Of a stretch of DNA of 64,000 nucleotides, positions 8,045 through 16,908 are shown in pieces. Position numbers and translations under genes: made by a program. Every line of letters begins with the position of its first letter. Within the stretch, counting starts at the first letter, position 1. Origin of the DNA: Bradyrhizobium betae (GTDB taxonomy: Bacteria; Pseudomonadota; Alphaproteobacteria; Rhizobiales; Xanthobacteraceae); the NCBI RefSeq assembly GCF_008932115.1, contig NZ_CP044543.1, forward strand, positions 1,240,001 through 1,304,000, written 5' to 3'. The notes below the pieces were generated by a model. The model saw nothing but the letters and a program-made list of their open reading frames with translations, was not told where the DNA came from and did no database searches.

Positions 8045-9394
8045 ATGTCGAAACGCCATGCGATGATCATTGCCGTCGGCGTGCTCGCCAGCGCCTCCGC
8101 GTTCGCGCAGACCGAGACCATCGGACAGGCCGGTCCCAGGCCGGCGACGGCCGGCACGGTGCCGGCGGCGGCGAACCCGGCTCACGCGGCTGCGCCGAAA
8201 ACCGCCACGACATCCGCGTCGACGCCGGAGAGCCGCTCGGCAGCGGCGCTCGCGCTGACGCACGAGCCGACTTATGACGAAGGCAGCGCGCAAAGGATCA
8301 AGGACGCAGCACTCAGCTATTCCGATCTTGCGGTGCGCGGCGGCTGGCCGACCATTCCCGCGGATGCCAAATTCGCGCCCGGCACTCAGGGCGCCACCGA
8401 CGAGCTGCTGCGCAAGCGGCTGATCATGTCCGGCGATCTTTCCGCCGACAAGACCAGCGGCGCCTTCGACCAGGATCTCGCGGATGCGGTGAGACGCTTC
8501 CAGGCCCGTCATGGACTGGCGCCGACCGGCACCATGACGCCGCGCACGATCGCGGCGATGAACGTCTCGGTGCAGAAGCGCATCCGGCAGCTGGAGGCCT
8601 CGCTGCAGCGGCTCGAGAACATGAATTTCGGTTTCGGCCAGCGTTATGTCGTGGTCAACATCCCCGCCGCCTTTGCCGAGGCGGTCGAGAACGATGTGGT
8701 GGTGCGGCGCTATCGCGTGATCGTGGGCAAGACCGAAAAGCCCTCGCCGACGCTGACCGCACAGATCAGCAGCGTGGTGCTCAATCCGACCTGGACGGTG
8801 CCGTCCTCGATCGCCAAGACCGAAATCTCCGCGCATATGCGCAAGGATCCGACCTATCTGTCACGCATGCACATGGAGGTGCTCGACGCCCACGACAATC
8901 CGATCGATCCGCATTCGGTCGACTGGTCGGGCACGCGCACGCCGAACTTCACGGTGCGCCAGCAAAACGGCACCTTCAACGCGCTCGGCGCGGTGAAGAT
9001 CGACATGCCGAACGCCTATTCGGTCTACATGCACGACACCAACCAGCGCAATCTGTTCAGCGACGATTACCGCTTCGACTCCCACGGCTGCTCGCGCGTC
9101 GACAACGTGCGCGATCTTGCCGCCTGGCTGCTCAAGGACCAGCCGAAATGGAGCCGCGCCGCGATCGACGCGGAGATCGCGAGCGGACAGCATCTTGAGG
9201 TCGCCATGGCCAGGAAGGTGCCGGTGGCCTGGATCTACCTCACGGCCTGGATGACCAGGGACCAGACCGTCCAGTTCCGCAACGACGTCTATAACCAGGA
9301 CGAGCAATTGCTGGAAGCGACCGCCGAAGAGGCGGCGTTCTTCAGCAATGCCGGCAGCCATCCGCTGACCGCGCACATGCATGTCACGCAGTAG
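8045..9394 (+). CDS. L,D-transpeptidase (YkuD) with peptidoglycan-binding domain
   Basis: This 449-residue protein starts at ATG 8045. It has a signal peptide (about 1-22, ending ASAFA), then an Ala/Pro-rich stretch. A PG_binding_1 domain follows (DLADAVRRFQARHGLAPTGTMTPRTIAAM), then a YkuD catalytic domain with VVNIPAAFAEAVE, MHDTNQRNLF and the nucleophile motif SHGCSRVDN. These periplasmic enzymes make 3-3 cross-links in peptidoglycan or attach lipoproteins to it. The layout matches the YcbB/LdtD class found in Rhizobiales, where L,D-cross-links are abundant. It appears monocistronic. Confidence 0.93.
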   Translation: MSKRHAMIIAVGVLASASAFAQTETIGQAGPRPATAGTVPAAANPAHAAAPKTATTSASTPESRSAAALALTHEPTYDEGSAQRIKDAALSYSDLAVRGGWPTIPADAKFAPGTQGATDELLRKRLIMSGDLSADKTSGAFDQDLADAVRRFQARHGLAPTGTMTPRTIAAMNVSVQKRIRQLEASLQRLENMNFGFGQRYVVVNIPAAFAEAVENDVVVRRYRVIVGKTEKPSPTLTAQISSVVLNPTWTVPSSIAKTEISAHMRKDPTYLSRMHMEVLDAHDNPIDPHSVDWSGTRTPNFTVRQQNGTFNALGAVKIDMPNAYSVYMHDTNQRNLFSDDYRFDSHGCSRVDNVRDLAAWLLKDQPKWSRAAIDAEIASGQHLEVAMARKVPVAWIYLTAWMTRDQTVQFRNDVYNQDEQLLEATAEEAAFFSNAGSHPLTAHMHVTQ

Positions 9395-9409
9395 GCGCTT
9401 TCCACGTTA

Positions 9410-9434
9410 TGCAATCGCGGCACAGGCGGTTGCA
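9410..9434 (+). terminator. hairpin after the L,D-transpeptidase
   Basis: TGCAATCGC and GCGGTTGCA form a 9-bp stem with one wobble and a 7-base loop, starting 16 bp after the stop. There is no T-run, so termination strength is uncertain. Confidence 0.35.
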
Positions 9435-9514
9435 AAGCTCCTCGCCTTGCCACGGTTGACCCCGCGCGCGACCTGACAGCACATTGCGCCCGACCTTTGA
9501 CCAGCGAGCGCGCG

Positions 9515-10336
9515 ATGTCCGACATTTTCAGCACGACCGAAACACAATACGCCGACGGCAAGATCCTCAAGCATGCCGCCGGTGGCGTCGGCGTGATCAC
9601 CTTCAACAATCCCGACAAGCGCAATGCGATGTCGCTGGAGATGTGGGAGGGATTTGGCGAGGCCCTAACCGCCTTGCGCGACGACGATGCGGTGCGGGTC
9701 GTGATCCTGCGCGGCGCCGGCGGCAAGGCGTTCGTGTCGGGTGCCGACATCAGCCAGTTCGAGAAGACGCGGCACAATGCGGCGGCCTCCGAAGAATACG
9801 CCAAACGCAGCGCCGCCCAGCGCGCGCTACTTGCCGACTATCCCAAGCCGACGATCGCCTGCATCGAAGGCTTCTGTCTCGGCGGCGGCATGCAAGTCGC
9901 GATGCTCGCCGACATCCGCCTCGCCGCACATGGCAGCCAGTTCGGCATTCCCGCGGCCAGGCTCGGCATCGCCTACGGTTATGACGGCCTGAAGCATCTG
10001 GTGTCGTTGGTCGGTCCGTCCTGGGCGCGGCTCCTGATGTATACGGGCATGCGAATCGAGTCCGCCGAGGCGCTGCGCATCGGCCTGGTCGAGCGCTTGT
10101 TCCCGGTCGATCAACTGTGGGGCGAGACCATGGCGATTGCCGAGACGATCTCGCAAAACGCGCCGCTCGCGATCAAGGCCGCCAAGATCACCATCGCGCA
10201 GGTGCTGAAGGACGAAAGCGCGCGCGACATGGAAGCGATCAGGGCGATCGGTCATGCCTGCATGGACAGCGCGGATTTTCGCGAGGGCCGGCAGGCCTTC
10301 ATGGAAAAGCGCAAGCCGAAGTTTACGGGGAAGTAG
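9515..10336 (+). CDS. enoyl-CoA hydratase/isomerase family protein
   Basis: The product is 273 residues from the ATG at 9515. It shows the crotonase fold signatures: VITFNNPDKRNAM, the oxyanion-hole segment GAGGKAFVSGADISQF, and the second oxyanion element CIEGFCLGGGMQVAMLADIRLAA followed by FGIPAARLGIAYG. At the position of the second catalytic glutamate of classical hydratases the chain reads AYGYDGLKHLV, so the reaction may be isomerisation or another crotonase chemistry. It lies alone between repeat-flanked spacers. Confidence 0.88.
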   Translation: MSDIFSTTETQYADGKILKHAAGGVGVITFNNPDKRNAMSLEMWEGFGEALTALRDDDAVRVVILRGAGGKAFVSGADISQFEKTRHNAAASEEYAKRSAAQRALLADYPKPTIACIEGFCLGGGMQVAMLADIRLAAHGSQFGIPAARLGIAYGYDGLKHLVSLVGPSWARLLMYTGMRIESAEALRIGLVERLFPVDQLWGETMAIAETISQNAPLAIKAAKITIAQVLKDESARDMEAIRAIGHACMDSADFREGRQAFMEKRKPKFTGK

Positions 10337-10347
10337 CTCTTGTCCCG

Positions 10348-10400
10348 GCCCCGGCTCTGCAGCGCACCGTCGAAGTGACGCTGCGCTGCATCCGGGGCAC
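10348..10400. repeat. interspersed inverted repeat
   Basis: The arms GCCCCGG...TGCAGCGCA (10348-10366) and TGCGCTGCA.CCGGGGC (10382-10399) are near-perfect complements separated by 15 bp. Such palindromes are scattered between genes in Bradyrhizobium. This one follows the enoyl-CoA hydratase stop by 12 bp and may act as an RNA 3' hairpin. Confidence 0.6.
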
Positions 10401-10467
10401 GAGAGGAAAGTGAGGTTACACCATTCCCCGCGCCGTCATTGCGGAAAGACGCGAGGAAAGCGCGGCC

Positions 10468-11547
10468 TTACAGCGCCGCCAGCACCGCCTTGGTGATATC
10501 CGCCGTGCCGTTACTGCCGCCGAACTCCATCGGCTTGATGCCGCCGGCATAGATCTGATCCACCGCGCGCTCGATCTGCTCGCCGGCCTCGGCCGCGCCC
10601 TCGACGCCGTGCTTGTCGGCGAGCCAGTCCAGCATCATCGCAGCCGACAGGATCATGCCGGTCGGATTGGCCTTGCCCTGCCCCATGATATCTGGAGCGG
10701 TGCCGTGGCACGGCTGGAACACGGCGTATTTGTCGCCGATGTCGGCCGACGGCGCCATGCCGAGGCCGCCGATCAGGCTCGCGGTGATGTCGGAGACGAT
10801 GTCGCCGAACATGTTCTCCATCACCATCACGTCGAAATCCCAGGGCCGCTTGACCAGCATTGCCGAGCAGGCATCGACATAGAGGCGGTCGGTCTTCACG
10901 TTGGGGTGCTTCTTCTCGATCTCGTCGAAGATGCCGCGGAAGAACGCAAAGGCCTTGAACACGTTCGCCTTGTCGACGCAGGTCAGCATCCCCGGCTTGC
11001 CGCGCGCCTTGCGCCGCTCGGCGAGGCGAAACGAGAACTCGAACAGGCGCTCGGAGGTCCTGCGCGTGATCACCAACGTCTCGCGCGCGTCCTCGTGCGT
11101 GACGACGCCCTTGCCCATCGAGGCGAACAGGCCTTCGGTGGATTCGCGGATCACGACCAGATCGATGCCGCGCTGGTCGGCGCCGACGATCGGGCTCGGC
11201 ACGCCTGGAATGAGCCGCGCCGGCCGCACGCCGGCATAGAGATCGAAGATGAAGCGCAGCTCGATCTGCGGCGCGATCTCGGTATTGTCGGGGTAGCGCA
11301 CCGACGGCAGGCCGCAAGCTCCGAGCAGGATCGCATCCGCCTCCTCGCACAGCTTGATGGTGCTGTCCGGCATCGACTTGCCGGTGGCGAGGTAATTGCT
11401 GGCGCCAGCGGCCGCCTCGGTGAAACGGAAGCGCAGATCCGACTTCGCCTCGATTTTGCGCAGCACTTCGATCGCCGGCGCCATGACTTCAGGACCGATA
11501 CCGTCGCCACCGAGCACGGCAATGTGGAAGGCGTTGTTTGCGGACAT
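10468..11547 (-). CDS. isocitrate/isopropylmalate-family dehydrogenase
   Basis: This 359-residue protein starts at the ATG at 11545-11547. Family marks include AVLGGDGIGPEV at the N-terminus, the substrate segment ELRFIFDLYAGVRPARL, IRESTEGLF and VDKANVFKAFAFF. Further marks are the metal and substrate site VDACSAMLVKRPWDFDVMV followed by ENMFGDIVSD, and the NAD site HGTAPDIMGQGKANP. The class performs NAD-dependent oxidative decarboxylation of 2-hydroxy diacids. The context (alcohol dehydrogenase, CoA-transferase) and the absence of leuC/leuD argue against the leucine pathway enzyme; tartrate- or malate-like substrates are possible. A second paralogue lies at 48298-49359. Confidence 0.88.
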   Translation of the reverse strand: MSANNAFHIAVLGGDGIGPEVMAPAIEVLRKIEAKSDLRFRFTEAAAGASNYLATGKSMPDSTIKLCEEADAILLGACGLPSVRYPDNTEIAPQIELRFIFDLYAGVRPARLIPGVPSPIVGADQRGIDLVVIRESTEGLFASMGKGVVTHEDARETLVITRRTSERLFEFSFRLAERRKARGKPGMLTCVDKANVFKAFAFFRGIFDEIEKKHPNVKTDRLYVDACSAMLVKRPWDFDVMVMENMFGDIVSDITASLIGGLGMAPSADIGDKYAVFQPCHGTAPDIMGQGKANPTGMILSAAMMLDWLADKHGVEGAAEAGEQIERAVDQIYAGGIKPMEFGGSNGTADITKAVLAAL

Positions 11548-11569
11548 GGGGGTTCCTGAAGGTGAGGCG

Positions 11570-11651
11570 TCATTCCGGGGCGGTCCGCAGGACCGAACCC
11601 GGCATCTCGAGGTTCCGGGTTCGATGCTTCGCATCGCCCCGGAACGACAAC
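11570..11651. repeat. interspersed palindromic repeat
   Basis: The ends TCATTCCGGGGCG and CGCCCCGGAACGACA are inverted copies about 80 bp apart. Inside are shorter inverted pairs (GGTCCGCAGGACC; ACCCGG...CCGGGT; GATGC/GCATC). The element separates two same-strand metabolic genes, typical of mobile-origin short repeats in Bradyrhizobium. Confidence 0.7.
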
Positions 11652-11655
11652 ATAA

Positions 11656-12723
11656 CTACGGCGTCAGCACCGTGCGTCCGACCACCGCGCCCTGCTGCAA
11701 CTGCACCAGCGCATCGTTGGCCTTGCTGAGCGGGGCCGTCGTCACCGGGATCGGCGTCACCTTCTTGGTTCGGACGAGATCGAGCAGTTCCTGCGTCTCG
11801 CGCAGATTGCCGACATAGCTGCCCTGGATCGTCACCGCCTTGATCGGAATCAGCGGCAGCGCCCAGGTCGCGCCACCACCGAACAGGCCGACGATGACGA
11901 GCTTGCCGCCCTTGGCGAGGCAGTCGAAGCCGAGCTGCGTCGTCGCGGCGTTGCCGACGAGGTCGATCACGGCGCGGATCGGTCCGCCCGCTTTTTTGGC
12001 GAGCTGCTCCAGCGCATCCGGCGCCTTGGGATCGATGGTGGCGAGCGCGCCGGCCTTCTCCGCCGCTTCGCGCTTCCTGGCGTCGATGTCGAGCATGATC
12101 GCGCCCTTGCCGCCCATGGCTTTCAGCAGCGACAGCGCCATCAGGCCGAGACCGCCTGCGCCGAACATCACGATCGGTGTGTCGAAATGCTGCTCGACCT
12201 TCTTCAGCGCGCTGTAGGTGGTGACGCCCGAGCAGGCATAGGGCGCGGTCGTGGCGGGATCGAGTCCCTTGAGGTTGAGGAGATAGCGGGGATGCGGCAC
12301 CAGCATGTGGTCGGAATAGCCGCCGTCGCAATAGACACCGAGCGAGCGCGGCGTCGCGCACATGTTTTCGTCGCCAGCCAGACAAACGGCGCACTTGCCG
12401 CAGCCGATCCAGGGATAGACCAGGCCGACATCGCCCAGCTTCAAATCGCCCTGGTCAGCCGGCTTCACGTCGGGGCCGAAGGCGAGGACTTCACCGACCG
12501 TCTCGTGACCCATCGTCAGCGGCAGGTTGATGCCGCGGTCTTTCAATGACAGCGGCTTGCGGCCGTGACCGAGATCGTAGCCGCCCTCCCAGATGTGGAG
12601 GTCGCTATGGCAGACGCCGGCGGCCTTGACCTTGATCAGCACCTGCGTGCCCGAGGGCTGCGGTGTCGCCTCGTCGAACTCCTGCAGCGGCGCCTTGAAA
12701 TCGGCGACCTTGAAACTCTTCAT
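11656..12723 (-). CDS. zinc-dependent alcohol dehydrogenase
   Basis: This is a 355-residue medium-chain dehydrogenase. Catalytic zinc ligands are visible as C38 (GVCHSDLH) and H73-E74 (MGHETVGEV). The structural zinc site has four cysteines at 108, 111, 114 and 122. The nucleotide fold starts at VMFGAGGLGLMALSLLKAMGG, followed by an acidic residue in MLDIDA that favours NAD over NADP. The substrate is probably a primary alcohol or aldehyde. It lies upstream, on the same strand, of the dehydrogenase at 10468-11547, but a repeat of about 80 bp separates them. Confidence 0.92.
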   Translation of the reverse strand: MKSFKVADFKAPLQEFDEATPQPSGTQVLIKVKAAGVCHSDLHIWEGGYDLGHGRKPLSLKDRGINLPLTMGHETVGEVLAFGPDVKPADQGDLKLGDVGLVYPWIGCGKCAVCLAGDENMCATPRSLGVYCDGGYSDHMLVPHPRYLLNLKGLDPATTAPYACSGVTTYSALKKVEQHFDTPIVMFGAGGLGLMALSLLKAMGGKGAIMLDIDARKREAAEKAGALATIDPKAPDALEQLAKKAGGPIRAVIDLVGNAATTQLGFDCLAKGGKLVIVGLFGGGATWALPLIPIKAVTIQGSYVGNLRETQELLDLVRTKKVTPIPVTTAPLSKANDALVQLQQGAVVGRTVLTP

Positions 12724-12799
12724 CGGCGTCCTCCCGGCATGCTTGTCGTTTTCGCCGCCACCATGCCACGGGCGTCAGGACTAGACAAACTCGGATCTG

Positions 12800-13995
12800 T
12801 TAGCCCTGCACCGCCGTTTTGCCTGACGGAACTGGCGCATCGTCGGCGAGACCGATCTCCTCGCGCAATTCGTCGGTGTGCTCGCCGAGCACGGCCATCG
12901 TCGTAGCTGGCGTCGTGTCTGCGCCCGACATCCGGAACGGCAGATTGAGCACCTGGAAGGAGCCGCCGCCGTCCTGCACCGACGAGAGCGCCTGCCGGTG
13001 CGCGAGCTGCGGATCGGCCAGCGCCTCGGACACGGTGCGATAGGCCGAGGCCGGCACGCCGGCCGCCCCCAACGCGACCAGACATGCGTCCGTCGAGTGC
13101 TGCCTCGACCAGGCTTCGACGCCGTCCATCAACTCGGCCCAGTTGTCGCGGCGTGCGGCATAGGCGGAGAAACGCGCATCGGAGATCCATTCGGGCCGGC
13201 CGATCACGCCCATCAATCCCTGAAACGTCTTTTCGCTGGCGACCGTGATCATGACATAGCCGCTCGCCGTCTCGGTCGGGCCGAACATCGGGCGCGGCGG
13301 CGGCTTCACCGCGAATTGCGAGTTCTGCACCTCAAGCACGGTCAGCGTCAGCATCGTCTCCAGCATGGAGACGTCGATGTGCTGGCCCTGCCCGGTCAAG
13401 CTGCGCTGATAGAGCGCAGACGCGATCGCGCCGAAGCCGTAAGTGCCGGTGACGACGTCGGCATGGTAGATGCCGCAATAGTCCGGCCGATTGCGGCCAG
13501 GCTGGTAGGCGAGATGCGCCATGTCATAGCCGGAGGCGGCATGGATCACCGGCGCGTAGGCCGGCAGCTCGGCCGAGGGACCGCTCTGGCCATAGCCGGA
13601 GATCGAGCAGTAGATCAGCTTCGGGTTGACCGGGCGGAGGCTGTCATAGTCGAGCCGCAGCCGGTGCATCACGCCCGGGCGAAAGTTCTCGACCAGGATA
13701 TCTGATGTCGCGACAGCCGCCGCACCGCTTCCCTGCCGTCTTCGGATTTGAGGTCGAGCACCGCGCTCTTCTTGCCGATATTGAGCTGGCCGAACACGGT
13801 GCTGCAGCCGTTGCGCAGCGGTGGCCGGGTCCGCATCGTCTCGCCGCCGTCGGTCTCGATCTTGATGACCTCGGCACCCATGTCCGCCAGCATCCGCGCG
13901 CAGTGGGGACCTGCGATGGTGGTCGAAAAATCCAGGACCCTGAGACCGGCGAAAGCCTTTGTCGTCATCTCTTCGTGCTTATCTGATAGCTGCAT
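12800..13995 (-). pseudogene. CaiB/BaiF-type CoA-transferase interrupted by a frameshift
   Basis: Two overlapping frames together encode one family III CoA-transferase. From the start near 13995 (second ATG at 13968) the first frame reads LRVLDFSTTIAGPHCARMLADMG and GADMGAEVIKIE-like motifs through GREAVRRL, then goes out of frame and stops at 13669. The second frame resumes VATSDILVENFRPGVMHRL and continues to the normal end at 12800 (LIYCSISGYGQSGP, YDMAHLAYQ). Adding one G at about 13713-13716 restores RRLVATSDILVENF, so a single base is missing. It is either a recent pseudogene or a read error. The catalytic Asp region is in the downstream part. Confidence 0.85.
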
Positions 13996-14011
13996 CGCCG
14001 GCGGTCCCTTA

Positions 14012-14036
14012 GGAACTATCGATATTGTCTTTTGTT
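14012..14036 (+). promoter_or_regulatory. EcfG-like promoter upstream of glgA
   Basis: GGAAC at 14012-14016, a 16-bp spacer and TGTT at 14033-14036 resemble GGAAC-N16/17-CGTT with one mismatch. It is 143 bp upstream of the glgA start, so the leader would be long. This is the weakest of the EcfG-like sites in the window. Confidence 0.35.
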
Positions 14037-14178
14037 GGTGCGGCGAGCCTAGTGGGCGGCGGCTGAGTAGGAAAGTCTTTACCGAACGGACGCGTCTTGC
14101 GGGTGACCTGGGAATTCCAGGGGCAACTGGACCCGTTCTTGCATAGCAGCAGGCGGGATCGGAAGAGGGCAGCAGTTC

Positions 14179-15594
14179 TTGAGGGTCTTGTTCGTTACAA
14201 CCGAGATGGACGACTTCGTCCGCGTTGGCGGACTCGGCGCCGTTTCCGCCGCCCTCCCCAGAGCGCTTCGCCCCTTCGCCGATATCCGGATCATGCTGCC
14301 CGGCTATCGCGACATCATCGAGCAACTCACGCATATCCAGATCGTCGGCCGCTGCCCCGCGTTTGCGGAGATGCCGGCCTGCTCGCTCGGCCGGGCAGCG
14401 ACCAAGGACGGCCTGCCGGTCTATGTGCTGTTGTGCTCACAGCTCTACGACCGGCCTGGCAACCCCTATGGCGACGAGTCCGGGCGCGACTGGCCGGACA
14501 ACGACATCCGCTTCGCGCGCTTTGCCTCGGCAGCCGCTGAGCTTGCCATGGGCAAGCTGGACAAGAATTGGGCAGCGGACCTCGTCCATGCCAACGACTG
14601 GCAGGCTTCGCTCGTGCCGGCCTACCTTGCCTGGCGCGGCGCCAAGGTCCCGTCGATCCTGACCATCCATAACCTCGCCTATCAGGGTCTCTTCCCGAGG
14701 GACTCGCTGCGGCGAATTGGCGTGCCAGAGAGCTCCTTCCACATCGACGGCGTCGAGTTCTACGACCAGCTGTCGTTCCTCAAGGCCGGACTGGTCTACG
14801 CCTCGCACCTCACCACCGTCAGCGGCACCTACGCGCGGGAGATCACAACGACCGAGTTCGGCTGCGGCCTCGAAGGCCTGTTGCAGCTGCGCTCCGACGC
14901 GGCCGAGCTGACCGGCATCCTCAACGGCATCGACGAGAGCTGGGACCCGCGCTCCTGCGCCCAGCTGGCCCAGCAATTCGGCGCCGGCGACTGGGTCGGC
15001 AAGAAGGCCAATGCGGATTACGTGCGCAAGCAGTTCGGGCTCGCGGTGTCGCGCGGCCCGATGTTCGGCATCGTCGCGCGCCTCGTGCACCAGAAGGGCA
15101 TCGACCTCGTGCTGGCGGCGGCGGACGAGATCGTCGACGCCGGCGGGCAGATCGTGGTCACCGGCTCCGGCGAACCCGCGCTCGAGCAGGCGCTGGTCGA
15201 TGCGCATCGCCGCCGCCCTGATGCGATCGGGGTCACGATCGGCTTCAACGACGCCCAGGCGCGGCGCATCTTCGCCGGGAGCGATTTCACATTGATGCCG
15301 TCGCGCTTCGAGCCCTGCGGGCTGAGCCAGATGTACGCCCAGCGGTTCGGCTCGCTGCCGATCGGCCACCAGACCGGGGGCCTCGCCGAGACCATCACCG
15401 ACGGCGAGACCGGCTTCCTGTTCTCGAAGCCGTCGCATGATTCCTTCCTCGGCGGCGTCCGCCGCGCCTTCGAGGCCTTCATGGCGCAGGACCAGCTCGA
15501 CACCATGCGCCGCAGCGCGATGGGACGCTCGTTCTCCTGGAGCATCTCGGCCGGCAGCTACAACGCACTGTACCGGAAGCTGGCGTCGGTGTGA
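14179..15594 (+). CDS. glgA: glycogen synthase (ADP-glucose type, GT5)
   Basis: This is a 471-residue protein read from the TTG at 14179 behind GGAAGAGGG. The N-terminus MRVLFVTTEMDDFVRVGGLG is the GlgA donor-binding start (K-x-GGLGDV in most homologues, here R-V-GGLGAV). HANDWQASLVPAYL, ILTIHNLAYQGLF, VSGTYAREI, GILNGID, IVARLVHQKGIDL, PSRFEPCGLSQMYAQRFGSLPI and HQTGGLAETITDG complete the GT5 signature. It elongates alpha-1,4-glucan from ADP-glucose. No glgB, glgC or glgP is adjacent. The motif K-to-R and D-to-A changes are mild and do not remove recognised catalytic residues. Confidence 0.92.
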   Translation: MRVLFVTTEMDDFVRVGGLGAVSAALPRALRPFADIRIMLPGYRDIIEQLTHIQIVGRCPAFAEMPACSLGRAATKDGLPVYVLLCSQLYDRPGNPYGDESGRDWPDNDIRFARFASAAAELAMGKLDKNWAADLVHANDWQASLVPAYLAWRGAKVPSILTIHNLAYQGLFPRDSLRRIGVPESSFHIDGVEFYDQLSFLKAGLVYASHLTTVSGTYAREITTTEFGCGLEGLLQLRSDAAELTGILNGIDESWDPRSCAQLAQQFGAGDWVGKKANADYVRKQFGLAVSRGPMFGIVARLVHQKGIDLVLAAADEIVDAGGQIVVTGSGEPALEQALVDAHRRRPDAIGVTIGFNDAQARRIFAGSDFTLMPSRFEPCGLSQMYAQRFGSLPIGHQTGGLAETITDGETGFLFSKPSHDSFLGGVRRAFEAFMAQDQLDTMRRSAMGRSFSWSISAGSYNALYRKLASV

Positions 15595-15617
15595 GGCGGG
15601 GCGCCTCTACACGTTCC

Positions 15618-15702
15618 GTCATTGCGAGCGCAGCGAAGCAATCCAGAGTCTTTCGGCGGAGGCAGTCTGGATTGCTTCGTCGCAAGGGCTCCTCGCAATG
15701 AC
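15618..15702. repeat. interspersed palindromic repeat
   Basis: GTCATTGCGAG at the left end and CTCGCAATGAC at the right end are perfect inverted copies. The inner pair GAAGCAATCCAGA and TCTGGATTGCTTC is also perfectly inverted. The whole forms a stem of over 35 bp with a short apical region. This is one of the most frequent intergenic repeats in Bradyrhizobium-type genomes. Confidence 0.8.
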
Positions 15703-15734
15703 GATGTGGAAGGAGCGAACACCACTCTCTCACC

Positions 15735-15865
15735 GTCACTCTGAGGTGCTCGCCTCTTCGGCGAGCCTCGAAGGGCGACGGTCCGGCTGCAGCGGCGGGA
15801 CCGTGCATCCTTCGAGGCTCCCGGCGCGATGCTTTTGCATCGCGCCACTCGCACCTCAGGATGAC
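15735..15865. repeat. second interspersed palindromic repeat
   Basis: GTCACTCTGAGGTGC and GCACCTCAGGATGAC are near-perfect inverted ends. Inside are GCGAGCCTCGAAGG against CCTTCGAGGCTCCCG and a small hairpin around GCGATGCTTTTGCATCGC. It lies directly beside the previous repeat, filling the gap between the glgA and DUF2236 3' ends. Confidence 0.75.
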
Positions 15866-15886
15866 GGGGCAAAAGCAGAGAGAACC

Positions 15887-16903
15887 TCACCCCTTCCCGC
15901 GCACATCCATCCGCGGCCGGCCGATCCAGGCACGGTTGAGACACCGGGTCATCCAGTCGGGCTGCGGCTCACCCCGCAGCCGTGCCTGCGCTTCCTGATA
16001 GGGCCCGACATAGCGCAGCCGATCCGGCAATTTCGGATAGACGCGCCTGATCCATTGCAGCGCGTTTTCGGCGGATCTGGCGTCCCGCTCGTCGAGCTCA
16101 AATCCAAAACCCGCGCGCAATCGCTCCGGCAACATCCTCGCCGTGAGCGCGCGATACCAACGCGGTGGCCGCAGCCACGGACGGGCGCCGGCAAATATCT
16201 GCGTGGCGATCTCGCGCGCCGCCGGGCTGACGGTCAAAATGTCTGACTGCACCATCGCCGCCGTGTAGGCCGCAAAGCCGGCCCAGTCCGCCGGCAGATC
16301 ATCCGCCGTCAATCCGAACAAGGCGCCGAACGCCCGGCTCTCGGTCCAGTAGCGTTCGCGCGCCTCGACCGGGAGTGGCGGCAGCACCAGATCGTGCGCC
16401 ATCAGCGCGGTTTCGACCAACGTCGCGTGGACCCAGCGCAGCGACGGGATGTCGTTGGCGCAGTAGCGCGAGCCCGCCGCGAACGGACCGACCGTCGCGG
16501 GCATCGCTCCGACGATCATGCTGTGGCGCCGGTGCAGCTGGCGGGACGACAGAAGCGCCCGGTCGAGCGAGCCAAACACCATCGCAAAGACGATGTCGAA
16601 GGTACGATGAAAACGGCCGACAGGGTCAGCAAGGGTCTTGGAGTGCTCGGCGATGGCGGCGGCGACCCAGGGATGCGCCAATTGCAGCAGCAGCGCGCGG
16701 CCGGCGCCGAGAAAGATCACGGCCTCCCGGTCGAGTTGCCAGGTCACCGTGTCAGGACCGAACACGCCGGCATCGGGTCCGGACGCCTCAGCGCGGACAT
16801 GGTCGAGAGCAGCTTCCAGATCGCTCGCGGATACCACTTGCAACGCCTTTCGACTGCGGACACCCACGATCCGCAAGGCCTGTGGCAATTCGATGAACGG
16901 CAA
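15887..16903 (-). CDS. DUF2236 / MpaB-type oxygenase family protein
   Basis: I read 338 residues from a TTG at 16901-16903. GAGGAG lies immediately before it, so the start is uncertain. The DUF2236 landmarks are present: FGPDTVTWQLDREAVIFLGAGRALLLQLAHPWVAAAI, FHRTFDIVFAMVFGS, RRHSMIVG, WVHATLVETALMAHDLVL and the C-terminal LPDRLRYVGPYQEAQARL. Histidines in LAHPW, HRRH and WVHATL could bind haem or metal as in latex-clearing and MpaB enzymes. It begins 5 bp after the ccoS stop, so it may be read through from the fixGHIS operon. The role is unknown. Confidence 0.75.
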   Translation of the reverse strand: MPFIELPQALRIVGVRSRKALQVVSASDLEAALDHVRAEASGPDAGVFGPDTVTWQLDREAVIFLGAGRALLLQLAHPWVAAAIAEHSKTLADPVGRFHRTFDIVFAMVFGSLDRALLSSRQLHRRHSMIVGAMPATVGPFAAGSRYCANDIPSLRWVHATLVETALMAHDLVLPPLPVEARERYWTESRAFGALFGLTADDLPADWAGFAAYTAAMVQSDILTVSPAAREIATQIFAGARPWLRPPRWYRALTARMLPERLRAGFGFELDERDARSAENALQWIRRVYPKLPDRLRYVGPYQEAQARLRGEPQPDWMTRCLNRAWIGRPRMDVRGKG

Positions 16904-16908
16904 ACTCC

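Noticed and set aside
10468..11547. Naming this gene leuB
   Set aside because: No leuC or leuD is adjacent and a paralogue exists at 48298, so the leucine pathway role is not supported.
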